Of a stretch of 64,000 bases of DNA, positions 26,808 to 39,398 are shown piece by piece. The translations under genes and the position numbers were made by a program. Location of the stretch: NCBI GenBank assembly GCA_963921935.1, contig OY998175.1, positions 152,201,309-152,265,308 of the forward strand, in the 5' to 3' direction. The DNA comes from Galeruca laticollis. Its lineage: Eukaryota; Arthropoda; Insecta; Coleoptera; Chrysomelidae. The notes beneath the pieces were generated by a model. It was not told where the DNA came from, ran no database searches, and worked only from the letters and a program-made list of their open reading frames with translations. Numbering within the stretch: position 1 is the first letter of the stretch; every line of letters begins with the position of its first letter.

Positions 26808-26825
26808 GTCCCTGCTCGGGCGCCA
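26808..26825 (-). promoter_or_regulatory. Gypsy primer binding site
   Basis: On the coding strand TGGCGCCCGAGCAGGGAC starts 3 nt after the 5' LTR ends. TGGCGCC at the start is the usual complement of a tRNA 3' end (Lys-like). Its 3' half is itself part of the adjoining tandem repeats. Confidence 0.85.
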
Positions 26826-26828
26826 TTT

Positions 26829-28513
26829 TGTGACGTGCTTTCTTTCCTCAGAAGAATTACGGACGTCACTATGACTCCCGTGGCTTTACTATCTACCAGA
26901 TTTTCTCGGGCGCCAGATTTTTGGGATGGTTTACTCCACCGAACTCTCGGAAATGGTAGCGTCAAGAGTTACCAGGGTAGCAACAGATGGAGGTTAAGTA
27001 ATTCCAGGGGTCTATTGTTTTTGACCTCTATGCCGTGCGAAGTGGGAAACAGGCTTTAATTGTTTACCACTATCGGAAAATGAAACTACCTGTGCTTTAT
27101 AAAATTTCACAATTTATTTCGGTTTCGAAAGAATTTGGGAAAAAGGAAAATAGAACGAACTTCTTAACTATATAATTAAAACAACTAAATTTTAATGAAA
27201 GCCCTTCAGTATTTGCGATTTATATTAAATTACTGCCCAGACCAAAGCACTTTATTACAGAATAAATGTTTTACGCTTACAAGCCTAACGTGCAAAACTC
27301 TAATAGTTTTCGGCGATCGCCGGTGAAAATCAGCGAAGATTTACTAGCAGTACGGTGAGAATTACACAGAGAAAGCGTTATAAAGGCACTAGCAGTGTTC
27401 TACGGGAGCGTTTCTTGGCATTTGTGTACGGTTTAAGATAGGAGAAACGGTAAATAATAGAGTTATCTCGGTTTTTATGCAGATATTTCTCCGGCCGTTG
27501 GTGCTAAAATCAATCGTGCAAAGATCAGTTAGTCGGCAGAACCCGAAAACCTCTCTCTGGCGAACCTGCTATGGCAGCGAACGCACGTGAGATTATTTCG
27601 TTTCACGCCTTGGAAAACCCTCGAAGATGTCCCTGCTATGGCAGCGAACACAGACGAGATTCCTCCAAGTTGCCTATTATCAAATATTTTAAAGTTACGC
27701 TACCAAGGCCTATGGTACTAGATTCAACACACCCCCGAAATAATTTGAGAGTCCCTCAAGAATTTACCTGCTTTGCAGCGAGAATGCTTGAAAGTTTCTC
27801 AACGTTATTTCCTTTTCCTAGGGTTGTATACCGGAATTGGGATTCCCGAAATATCTTGAAAATCCCCCAAGAATTTACCTGCTTTGCAGCGAGAATGCTT
27901 GGGAATTTTCCAATTATATTTCTTTTCCCCTGAAGTTACAGCCAACAATAAATTCTTACTTCGGAATCGTACACAAATACGCGGAAAATCACTCAAATTA
28001 AACAAGCAGTAAGCAAAATAAAATCTATTAATACAATTACTAAATACGCTAGAAGCAAAATAAATCTCAACACCAGAAGAATGAAAAATAATTTCTAAAT
28101 TCGCTTACCTCGCTGGCGAAAATCAGTCGGCGTTTTCGGTTACGGCGGAAACGGTGGAACTGTCAGAGCAGGAGTCAAAAGAGCACAAGAATCAGGAGTC
28201 AAAGAGAGCTATTCCGTTTCGTTTGCCGGTTTTATACATTCTTTTTCGACCCCACTCAGGAGGTACCCTACTTAGCAATTTTAAGAACGGCGTCGACTGG
28301 CGTGCGCGAGCGATGCAGTAAGAAATCACATTAAATATATACCGGATGTATCACTATACATATTTAAAATTATTAGGAACAAATAAATTTACAGCTTTTG
28401 GTGAAAGAGGGGTGTATAAGCAAATAATGACGGAACTTAATAATAAAATGAGAAATAAAATAGGTACAGTTGAATGTCTGAACGAAAGAAAAAAAAATAG
28501 TAACATCGTTACA
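26829..28513 (-). repeat. Gypsy 5' LTR (1685 bp)
   Basis: The pair of 16714-18401. Being the upstream LTR in the coding direction, it holds the element's promoter; no specific TATA box was assigned. Confidence 0.95.
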
Positions 28514-28517
28514 TGTT

Positions 28518-29915
28518 TTTATGTTGGTTTTGAGCTGCTAAGTATTCTAAGGCATTCAATATTCCGTATGCCTCTGCGGTGTAAATCGAACTATGAGAAT
28601 TTATATTGAACTTATTTTCTATTTTTCTTTTGGGGATATAAAATGCTCACCCAGGACCTAACTCATTCTTTGTCAGTGAATACTGCCATGTTACTTTCGT
28701 TATTATCTATAATTCTTTCGATTAAATTTTGATTATAAGGAGCACTTTCAGAGTATTTCGGTATTATAATTTTTGGTTTGTTTTGATACAATTCAAAGTA
28801 TTTATCTCTCGTGTGTTGCATCAATGTCGTGTTGCTCGTATTACGTAAACCTATACAAAGTGGAGGAGAGTTTTTTTTGATCCAGTATGTTTTTGTCAAA
28901 TCATTGCAGTTTAAAACAGATACTTTTTGGATTAATGGCGACTGTTTTAATTTGCATTTTAAAATCATTGTTTCAGCGAAGTATTCTTTTCTCAATTTTA
29001 GTGGCGGATCTTTTGCTTCCACTCTAATAGCTTCGACAGGTGTAGACATCATTGCTCCGATGCAAATTCTAAGAGCTTTATTCTGGATAAGATCTAGTTG
29101 TTTTAGGTTAGTGTCATTTGCTGATCAGTACAGTATGCTTCCATAGTCCATTATAGATCGGATATAAGCTCTGTAGAACAAAAGTGAGATATATGGACTA
29201 GCTCCCCACCACGTCCTCGTAATCATTTTCAGGAAATTTATTGCTTTTGTGCACTTTGTTCGTATGAGATCTATGAATGGTTTCCAAATTAGCTTGCTAT
29301 CCAGTACTATTCCTAAATATTTGACATCATCTTTGTATGATAGTAGAGCATTACCTAATTGGATATTTTCAGGTTTTTGTACAATATGTCTAGAAAATAC
29401 GTTGATGCTTGACTTATGAGGCGCGATCTGAAGTCCTAGGTTCTGGATGGTGGTAATCAAAGGAATGAATGAGTTCTTTAGTTTCTGTAATCCACAATCG
29501 TATATCTTTTCCTGTGAGTATAAAACAATATCATCTGCATACTGTATTATAGTTGTTTCCTCTGTTATTGAGTGTAAACAAGCGGTAAATATAATAAATA
29601 ATGGGGGAGATAATGTTGATTCCTGAGGTAGTCCCAGTGAGGTATGTCGTAGTCCGATTTGGGAATTATTGTGTCTAATATATACTTTCCTATTTGATAG
29701 CATTTGACATAATAGGGTACAGATTCGTTCCGGGAAGTTCAATTCTTTCATTTTACCTTTTAGTATTGGGATGTTCACTATATAGTAAGCACCTTGAAGG
29801 TCTAAGAACGTTGCAATTAAGTATCCATTTTCTGAGAATGTGTTCTGTATATCTGTGGTAATGTGTGATGCCGCGTCAATTGTGCTGAATCCTTTTTTAA
29901 ATCCATATTGGGTTA
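28518..29915 (-). pseudogene. LINE-A reverse transcriptase core and C-terminus, start of RNase H
   Basis: From 29.9 kb leftward the minus strand reads a KKGFSTIDAASHITTDI block, DLQGAYY (catalytic Asp block), GLPQESTLSPPLF, then IIQYADDIVLYS (the catalytic YADD box, about 29560). Next come a VKYLGIVLDSKLIW block and the thumb (RAYIRSIMDYGSILY), a stop, then the post-RT linker, and AEAYGILNALEYLAA (RNase H) just before the Gypsy 5' LTR. Several stops and frameshifts are present. The RNase H domain resumes at 16713. Confidence 0.85.
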
Positions 29916-29923
29916 TGGGTAAT

Positions 29924-32900
29924 CAGTGGCGGCTCCTCCATTAGGTCATTGTGTCAATAACCTCCCATTAAAAAATATTTAAATAGATATATAAAAAAAT
30001 AAAATATACGTACTATACATATAGTATAGTATTAAATACTAATACTGAGTATTTCTCTTGAATAAAAAATAAAATTTACCTAAAATGTTTCAAGACCCCG
30101 TGTAAACGTTTTTCAAGACGACCGTGTAAACGTTACTTCGCAGCGAGTACCTACAACTCTGCGAAATTCAAAATAGCAAAACGGGCTGGTGTCCATCGAT
30201 GACCTCAACGCGTTAAATGGGGACGGAATCTGCCGAACGTTGACAATCTTCGTAACGTGAAAAAAACACGCCCGAAGTTTACATGTGTTGGGTCAAAAGC
30301 CCGGGTTAATATCGATGATGAGTCGACTCACGTCGTTCGATTATTACACGCTTAGAAAAGAGATAAGTAGAGGGGTTGGCAGGCTGCGCTATATATTGAT
30401 TTAAAGGATATCGTTTTGAAGTCAAATGAGATTTGTGTTTTGATGTAATAAGTTGTTATTGTTATTATTTTGATTCGTTTTTTTGAGGGTTTGTGTTTTA
30501 ATTATTTGGTGTTATTTTATTCTACGCCTTTTATCATGCCTGTGGTGCAAATGGTTCAAAATTTGAGAACGAAAAGTGAATTAAATTTTGAAAAACTATT
30601 AAAACTGAAGGATTTAAAAATTAAACAGACTAGCAAGGACAAAAATAAATAAGTTCATCGCTATTTTCACAGGTCTATGTATGGTTTGTCTGATTGGATT
30701 TGCGGTTGGGAAGTAAGTGATGCATTTTACTGTTTCGTTTGTCTGCTTTTTTCGAATAATTATTTATGGTCTAAAAACGGTGTCCAAGACTTAAAACATT
30801 TAAAAGAGAAAATAAAAAAACATAGTTTATCGGCAGACCATACGAAATGTGCCATGAGTTTTGCTACAATCGGTACTGTGGATATTCGTTCTCAATTGGA
30901 CAATGCTTATAGACAATCAGTAAGAATTTTTAATGAAAATGTGTCGAAAAACAGATATATTATAAATAAAATAATTGACTGTGTGAAATTTTGTGGGGCT
31001 TTTGAACTTGCTTTGCGAGGGCACGACGCGACAGAATCTTCTGTAAACCCGGGAATATTTCGTGGACTTATAAATTTTGTTTCAGATCTGGATACAATAT
31101 TCAAAGAATACTTGGATAAGGCTACGGTTTTTAAGGGTACTTCTAAAACTGTACAAAATGAATTACTTGATTCCATGTTATCGGTGGCTCAAGAACAACT
31201 TAAATTGGAGATTCAGTCAGCCGAATATATCGCAGTCCAGGTGGATGAAACTACTGATAGCTCGAATAGAACTCAAATGACTTTTATTATACGGTACATT
31301 TTATCCGGTGTCGTTCACGAAAGGTTTATAAAATTTGTAAATCCTACCGGCACCACAGCCGAACATTTATCGGAGATAATTTTTAAAGAATTAGAGGTAC
31401 TAGAAATTAATAAAACACCGGAAAAGTTAATTGGACAGTTATGACGGAGCTTCTACTATGAGTGGTCGATTAGGCGGAGTACAAAAAAATTAAAGAACGA
31501 TATCCTCAAGCAAATTTTGTTCATTGTTATGCTCACCAATTAAATTTAATTCTGCAAAAAGCAGCAAGTCAGAATAAAAATGTTGAAGTTTTTTTGCCAA
31601 TTTACAGGGATTTTCGACATTTTTTAGTCGATCTCCAAAACGTACAGCGATTCTCGATGAATTTGTTAAAGTACGTTTACCTAGAGCGGCACCGACAAGG
31701 TGGTATTTTAATACGCGTTGTGTGGAAACCGTATTTTTGTATCAAGCTGATATTCTGGCTTCAATAGAAAAAATAATTGAGGTTGAAGAAGACTCAAATA
31801 CAATTAATCAAGCAATAGGATTAAAAACTTTTTTGCAAAGCGTGGATTTCCTTTATTGGCTAAATTTTTTCCATTTAATAATGCCTAATTGTGAAGTTCT
31901 TTTCAATCAACTTCAAAAACATGGTATTGACGTGATATTGGTGAAAAAAAATAATAGACTCATTTAAAATGTCAATTCAAAAAGTCAGAAACCCTATTTT
32001 ATTAAATGATATATTTCCCGAAGCACCTTCATCTTCTTCAACACTTGGTGCAAAAAGACCAAGGAAAAATGAAGACTCAAAGCGCCAAGTTGCTTTGGAG
32101 GTTTGCGACATAATAATTTCTGAGATTAACCACCGCTTTAGTTTCAGTGATCATTTAGTGATTGCCCAGTTATTTTACAGCGACCAGTTCGAACAATATA
32201 AAATTAATTTTCCAGATCGTATTCTTAAGTCAATAAGAGAAAACTTTTCTAGTATAAATTACTTAAAACTAAAAACTGAACTTATTTATGAATGCGACGA
32301 TTTTAATAAGAGTTCAGGAGCTGTGCCAATGCTGCAATTGTTTATTAATAACAATCTCTCGGAAACTTTTTCGGAAACTGTAAAATTGTTGACTATTTTA
32401 TGTACATTACCAATGACGACTGTAGAAAGCGAAAGATGTTTTTCTACATTAAAGAGAACCAAGACATTTTTGCGTATGGGACAGGAGAGATTGTCGGCGT
32501 TAGCTATGTTGTAGTGATCCCTAAAAGACATTAAAGACAAAAGGACACTACCTTAGAAATAATAATATTTAATCTAATATTAATTATAGTATTTAAGGAG
32601 CATCGGCCGACCATTCTCAATGTCATTCACCAAAGAAAGATTGTTTTTGTTATTTTATAAACAGACATGTATAGTTTACATATCGGAGGTCGGCTGTGCA
32701 GAAAAACACAACTATGTTTCCTATATAATGGATGTGAACGAACCAGGATGGGATTATTATTATTATTGTTATTAATACTTCGAATAAGTCGTTTGATATT
32801 TATAGTAGTGTATTTTTAAATGTATTAAACTTGAACCCAGTGATTTTATAAATGTGTCGTTGTTTATTCTGTTCCCGAACACAGGTTGTAAGGTAAGGTG

Positions 32901-33241
32901 GTTTCCTCCATAATAATATGCCTTTATGGTAAACATCCAGTATACGAGGGACCCTTACTAAGTAACCACCACAATGTTAAGCATAAAAAAGCAATTTGTG
33001 AATAGTATTCATAATTTTAATGAAAGGGTTGCAAATACAAAAGATCGAAGGCTTCACTTGAATTTTAAAAAGATTTAGATTAATTATCATTTAACTTTGT
33101 CATATTTAATATGTATAGAAAAGAATAAAATGTGGTTGTTTTTTAAGAGAGCATTATTTTTATTTATTTATTTATTATATTTTAAGATTTTGGTCACATC
33201 ACCTATGACCCCCCTATAAAATTAACCACGAGCCGCCACTG
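29924..33241 (+). mobile_element. hAT DNA transposon (3318 bp), with 8-bp TSD
   Basis: Ends are CAGTGGCGGCTC on the left and its complement GAGCCGCCACTG on the right. They are flanked by perfect TGGGTAAT duplications at 29916-29923 and 33242-33249. An 8-bp TSD and CAGTGGCGG termini are typical of hAT elements. The inside encodes a broken ZMYM-type hAT transposase on the plus strand, followed by about 700 bp of AT-rich 3' sequence. Inserted into the LINE-A RT. Confidence 0.95.
30536..32514 (+). pseudogene. hAT (ZMYM/DUF4371-type) transposase, frameshifted
   Basis: An N-terminal basic part (30536-30652) ends in a stop. Then comes a TTF-like zinc-finger region (WEVSDAFYCFVCLLFSNN, about 30705-30765), the DUF4371-type region with RGHDATESS and the catalytic VQVDETTDSSN (about 31240-31262), and a shift after 31440. 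Broken frames run through FVHCYAHQLNLIL (about 31520) and APTRWYF, and the C-terminal dimerisation region has TTVESERCFSTLKRTKTFLR (32416-32475). At least three frame disruptions make it non-functional. Confidence 0.9.
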
Positions 33242-33249
33242 TGGGTAAT

Positions 33250-33850
33250 ATTTGGTTCTGGTTTATCTACCACTCTAGTCGATTATTCTCTCAAATATCT
33301 TTAGAACACATGAGAGAAGTGATATTCCTCTGTAAGATTCAGGATCTTCAAGATATTTCCCAGGTTTTAGAATCGGAATGATTATCACCTTTTTCCAATC
33401 TTGTATGTTGCAATTCCCGGTTGACCATATTTCGTTGAATATTTCCAATAAAAACATTTTGGCGTTTTTAGGTAAATGTAACAGCATTGCATATTTAATG
33501 TCATCTTCTCCAGGTGCCGTATTTTTTGAAATATTGAGAGCATTTTCTAATTCCCCAAATTCCAGGCTCCGCTGGAAAATTTCTGGTGTATCTTCTGCTT
33601 GCTTTGCTCTTGTAATTTCCTTGGGATTTAATAGTACCATTGGGGGTGTAATTTTGTCTAAAAACGGTTCTACCCAGTTGTCATCTGTGGACTTGGTTCG
33701 GTTAGTTAGATTTCCTTTAATTTTTTGCTTGATTCCATATTTGACTCATGGGCGTATTTTTGTTGAGGTTATTGCATTATGTAATCCAGGATTGTCTTGC
33801 TACTTTTCTTAGAATACTTTTAGTTTTGGCAGCTTCATTTTTTGCAGAGA
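33250..33850 (-). pseudogene. LINE-A reverse transcriptase, N-terminal part
   Basis: The minus strand reads ISKNTAPGEDDIKYAMLLHLP (RT block 0-1), WSTGNCNIQDWKKVIIIPILKPGK and YRGISLLSCVLKIFERII, after which the hAT element interrupts. Upstream (33.65-33.85 kb) is a linker with stops. Confidence 0.85.
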
Positions 33851-34800
33851 GGAAGTTTTCCAGTGTGCTTGCATTTTAAAATTTTATCTTTAATTTTTTC
33901 CTTGCCTGAATTGCTTCATCGCACTCGTCATTCCACCACGGTGTTATTTTTTCACCTCTTGGTTTAAATGATTTATTTATTGGGATGGAATTATTTGCTG
34001 AACTATTTATTCCTTCCATAAAGTATGAGTATTTCTCATTGATTTTGCTGAAAATGGGATTGTCTTGTGCAAAGAAGTTGTCAATGCTCTGTTTATAAGA
34101 ATTCCAATCGGCTTTTTTCAAATTCCATCTGCTGGAGGGGTATATGGTACATTCTTTACCTTTAGTTTTATTTTTGACAGCGAGTTCCATTATGATTGGG
34201 TAGTGATCTGATCCTAAGGTATCCGCGTCCGGTTAGGTCTACTGCAGATTTGTGTTCGTTGTGTTAGTCTAGTCGGTGATTCATCATTTAGAAGTATTAG
34301 TTCTTGGTTGTCTATAATATTAGCTAGCTGTCCCCTCTTTGGTCGTTTTTGTGCGATCCCCAGACTTCATAGTGGGCGTTAAAATCGCCTGCAAGAATAG
34401 CGGGAGAATTTATAGTAGTAAATATGTTTTCTCAATCGTTGCTGTTTATATTTATACCTGGCAGGCAGTACAAGGATAGTATTGAGATTTTTAATGATTT
34501 ATATATTGCTATTCGAGCGGAACTGAGATATTTTCATGGACATTCAGATTTAAATTTATTTTTTCGCCTTTCATATGGTTTTTAAATAGGATTGCTATTC
34601 CTCCATAGCCATCCGCTCTATCTGCCCGAACGATGTGACACCCTGCAAATTTGATTTATTTTTCCTGTTTAAACAAAGTTTCTGCTAAGATCGCTATATC
34701 TACATTATTTTGTTTTAAGAATTTCATTAAACTATATCTATTGGCTACAGCGGAACGCAAGTTCCACTCCAAAATATTTATTGTATTTTGCTAAGTTTAT
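33851..34800 (-). pseudogene. LINE-A APE-type endonuclease and linker
   Basis: From about 34785 leftward: LEWNLRSAVANRYSLMKFL, IAILAETLFKQE (catalytic Glu), GYGGIAILF, LAGDFNAHYEVWGS (about 34405-34365) and LGSDHYPIIME (about 34215-34185). These are the standard APE endonuclease blocks, which nick the target DNA. The linker to RT occupies 34190-33876. Frame breaks occur around 34230-34330. Confidence 0.8.
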
Positions 34801-34812
34801 TTTTTACGTAAC

Positions 34813-36070
<1,258 letters not shown>

Positions 36071-36155
36071 TATTTTTGGTGTAAAATATGCCCTACGGCC
36101 ATGGGATGTAAACGACCTATGTTTTCAGTACCCAACTTTTCAATAAAAACATAAA

Positions 36156-37035
36156 CGATGAAAATAAAACAATTCGATTTGTTTAAAACTTTATTTATTT
36201 GAACTAACGTTCAATTTAAACTGGTTGACGCGTTTTACTAACACGGTAACTTTCTCAAAACGAATGAAGGTATAATTTTAAAATGTTTTAATATATACAT
36301 ACAGTGCATAAATGCAGAATTCTATTATACTAATGTTAACAAAAGGTATTAAAAGAAATTACCTGGAAATTAATTCACTACAAACATTCCTAAGCTATCT
36401 TCTAGGTGAAAAGGCTTAATAAAGGAGAGTGATTGATATCTATTTGGTCGTTAAGAAGGTTACCTGAATATTTATTTTTGTTTATCTCTAGAGCCTCTAA
36501 TAAATTTAAGCTAAAGGATTTACCGACTACATGTAAAATTTCAAAATGTGGGTCGAAAATCTGTTGGTTTTCTAATAAATGATTTGAATAGTTAGTTGTC
36601 ATAGCTACGTTTGTGTACCGAAATTGTAGTTTTAAAATTTCTAAAAGTTCTACCGATATAAATTTTATCACAGTTGTCATTACCACATTTTAATTTATAA
36701 ACTCCTGATTTGTTTAATTATGAAGATTTAAATTTGTTATTTTAATGAGTTTGGATAAATTGTAATCAGTTTTAAAGCAAATATTCCCGTCTAAAGTTTT
36801 TAAAAATGATTTAATTTTTAAGGCTGCTGTTCCAAAGTTTGTTTAGCTTTTAAATTGTTTATTATTATTTTTTTCAGAGGGAATACTTGTTCTAAAGTCT
36901 GTTTTTGTATCTTTTTATTTATGATATTGTCAATTAAATTTGGATCGTAATTATTATTAACTGCTATTTGTTTTATGATATTTAATTCTTTGTTATAATT
37001 ATTAGTATTTAATGGGACTGTTATGAGTCTGTGTA
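36156..37035 (-). pseudogene. Penelope-like GIY-YIG region, left arm
   Basis: The minus strand reads SNHLLENQQIFDPHFEILHVVGKS and LNLLEALEINKNKYSGNLLNDQ, the C-terminal part of a Penelope GIY-YIG endonuclease, preceded by a linker (NIIKQIAVNNNYDPNLIDNI). Stops break it. It is an inverted copy of 38127-38996. Confidence 0.75.
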
Positions 37036-38126
37036 TCATACTATTGAAAGCGACTAGTCTATGACTGAATGGGTGGACCGAACTATTATAAATTGTGGTA
37101 TCTGTATGTGATGGTTTATGAAACATAGAAAAATCATGTTTATTATTTATATTTGAAATTGTAAGGTCTAAAAGTTTATAGACATATTATGTTCAAGCTC
37201 TACGGTAAATTTGATATTATGGTGAATTGAGTTTATGTAAGTAATGAAGCTATCCAATTGTCTATTTGTACCAGTGAAGCTAGCGAAATGTCGTCCACAT
37301 ATCGGTCCCAGTACATATAATTTTTTTACTAAGGGTGTGTTTATGAATTACTTTTTCTATATTATCTATGAAAATTTCTGCTAGTAGGGGGCTGAGGGGG
37401 TTGCCCAAAATCAAACCATCTTTACTGCTATAAACCTCTCCATTGATTTTGATTCAAACACACTTTCAATAAAGTAATTATATCAGAGTTAATTATAGGA
37501 TTAACATTAGGTATTGTAAGTGAGCAAGTTATCAACAAGAGTTATAGTTTCTTTAGGAGGTATACTAGGGAATACATTTGTTACATCGAACGATATGAAT
37601 TATTAATTAATTCTGTTGAGTTTTTAACTAAAAATCGAGGTTTGAATGAACAATATTTAGAGATGACATCTATGAGAATCTTTGAAATTTGGAATGAAGG
37701 TGCTGTGAAATAAGAAACAACTGGTCTGATTGGGTACCCCTCTTTAAAGAGTATAATTAATGAATAAAGTTCAGGGCGTTGCGGATTGGGTAAAAATAAT
37801 TTATATTTTTCTTTATCGTTTATTATTGATTTAGCGTTATCTACTGCTAATTCTATTTCTTTCTGAAATTTATTAGTTGGGTCTTTTGAAAGGGTCTCAA
37901 AATTGTTTGCCTGTATAAAATTGTTGGTCTTTAATATATAATCTTCTTTAGGCAATGCTATTACCGTATTTCCTTTCTGCTTTTGTGAAAATAAGACTAT
38001 TTGACTTTGAGTTATCAAATGAATATGTGGGTTGAATATTATGTTTAAAACCTTTTTGTAATAATTGAACTTCTTTATCTGAGAAAATTGTATTTAAAAG
38101 ATTGACGAATCTATTTAAAAAAACAC
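37036..38126 (-). pseudogene. Penelope-like reverse transcriptase, fragmentary
   Basis: On the minus strand: KQKGNTVIALPKEDYILK, SKDPTNKFQKEIE, LYSLIILFKEGYPIRPVVSYFTAPSFQISKIL (about 37755-37665), then a NVFPSIPPKETI block (about 37580-37545). These follow the order of Penelope RT (dNTP-contact and IRPIVS-type blocks). Frame breaks are frequent and the catalytic Asp-Asp box is not clear. Confidence 0.7.
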
Positions 38127-38996
38127 AGAGTCTTAACAGACCCATTAAATACTAACAGTTATAACAAAGAATTAAATATCATAAAACAAATAGCAGTTAA
38201 TAATAATTACGATCCAAATTTAATTGACAATTTCATAAGTAAAAAGATAAAAAAATAGACTTTAGAACAAGTAATAATAATAAACAATTTAAAAGCTTAA
38301 CATGCTTTGGAACACCATCCTTAAAAATTAAATAATTTTTAGAAACTTTAGACATGAATATTTGCTTTAAAACTAATTAAAATTTATTCAAACTCATTAA
38401 AATAATAAATCTAAATCTTCAAAATTAAATAAATCAAGGGTTTATAAATTAAAATGTGGTAATGACAACTGTGATAAAATTTATATCGGCAGAACTTTTA
38501 GAAATTTTAAAACTAGAATTTCGGAACACAAACGTAGCTATGACAACTAAAAATTAGATTCTAACTGTTCAAATCATTTATTAGAAAACCAACCACATTT
38601 TCGACCCAAATTTTGAAATTTTACATGTAGTCGGTAAATCCTATAGTTTAAATTTATTTGAGGCTCTAGAGATAAACAAAAATAAATATTCGGGTAACCT
38701 TCTTAACGACCAAATAGATATCAATCACTCTCCTTTATTAAGCCTTTTTACCTAGAAGATAGCTTAGGAATGTTTGTAGTGAATGAATTTCCAGGTAATT
38801 TCTTTCAATACTTTTTGTTAACAGTATAATAGAATTCTGTATTTATGCACTGTATATATTAGAACATTTTTAAAGTATACCTTCATTCTATTTGAGAAAG
38901 CTACTGTGTTAGTGAAACGTGTCAACCAGTTTAAATTGCACATTAGTTCAAATAAATGAAGTTTTAAACAAATTAAATTGTTTTTATTTTCATCGT
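38127..38996 (+). pseudogene. Penelope-like GIY-YIG region, right (inverted) arm
   Basis: The plus strand at about 38446-38545 reads KLKCGNDNCDKIYIGRTFRNFK and RISEHKRSY, the GIY-YIG core with its Arg and downstream Glu-His, then broken C-terminal sequence matching the left arm (LEALEINKNKYSGNLLND). Confidence 0.75.
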
Positions 38997-39000
38997 TCAG

Positions 39001-39398
39001 TATGGACCTTCATCAAGTAAAAGCATCATCTATTCAAAAACATAAACGTTATCTAAATATAAATACGATGTGTCGATGTTGAATATTTTGGGTTTTTGTG
39101 GATAGTCACCTGTTGCCGTCTGAATAGAGCGGCGTTCGTCCTCTATGCTGCTAGTATGATTATTAACTGGCATTAAAGTAGGATTTTCGATCACTTGTGG
39201 TCCCATCTCGCTGTTATTTTCATCGGGTTCGCTGTTGAGATTCGAAAGATTATTTATGTTCCCCCCGCTGTCGGGGGAAGATTTTCAGTCATTTTCTATT
39301 ACTTTCCACGCACTCTTGTTTTACACTAATTTAAGTTTAATTCGCGTAAAATTTACCAGTGGTATTTGGTTTAAACTGATTGCTGTGTCGCACGTCTT
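39001..39398. other. No gene recognised (between Penelope and Copia pieces)
   Basis: About 400 bp. The first part (to ~39080) looks like residual element end. The rest has a moderately GC-rich patch (GTTCCCCCCGCTGTCGGGGG near 39256) and no supported frame. Confidence 0.4.

Larger units (their letters stand above)
16714..28513 (-). mobile_element. Gypsy LTR retrotransposon, 11.8 kb, complete and young
   Basis: Flanked by 4-bp TGTT duplications (16710-16713 and 28514-28517) with LTRs TGTGACG...GTTACA. The coding strand is minus, so the 5' LTR is at 26829-28513. A primer binding site, long leader, gag, a large pol, two additional ORFs after pol, and a polypurine tract are all identifiable. Coding sequence is noticeably more GC-rich than the surrounding DNA. 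All main frames are open, and the LTRs differ by only a handful of bases, so insertion was recent. It lies inside the RNase H domain of LINE-A. Confidence 0.95.
36110..39000. mobile_element. Penelope-like element with GIY-YIG endonuclease, inverted-duplicated
   Basis: The middle (38.13-37.04 kb, minus) carries a degenerate Penelope RT. The left arm (36156-37035) encodes the RT end and GIY-YIG region on the minus strand. The right arm (38127-38996) encodes the same region on the plus strand. The outer ends both carry a TCATCGTTTATG/AAATAAAACAATT block. Penelope elements commonly have inverted or tandem partial copies; this one is decayed with many stops. Confidence 0.75.
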
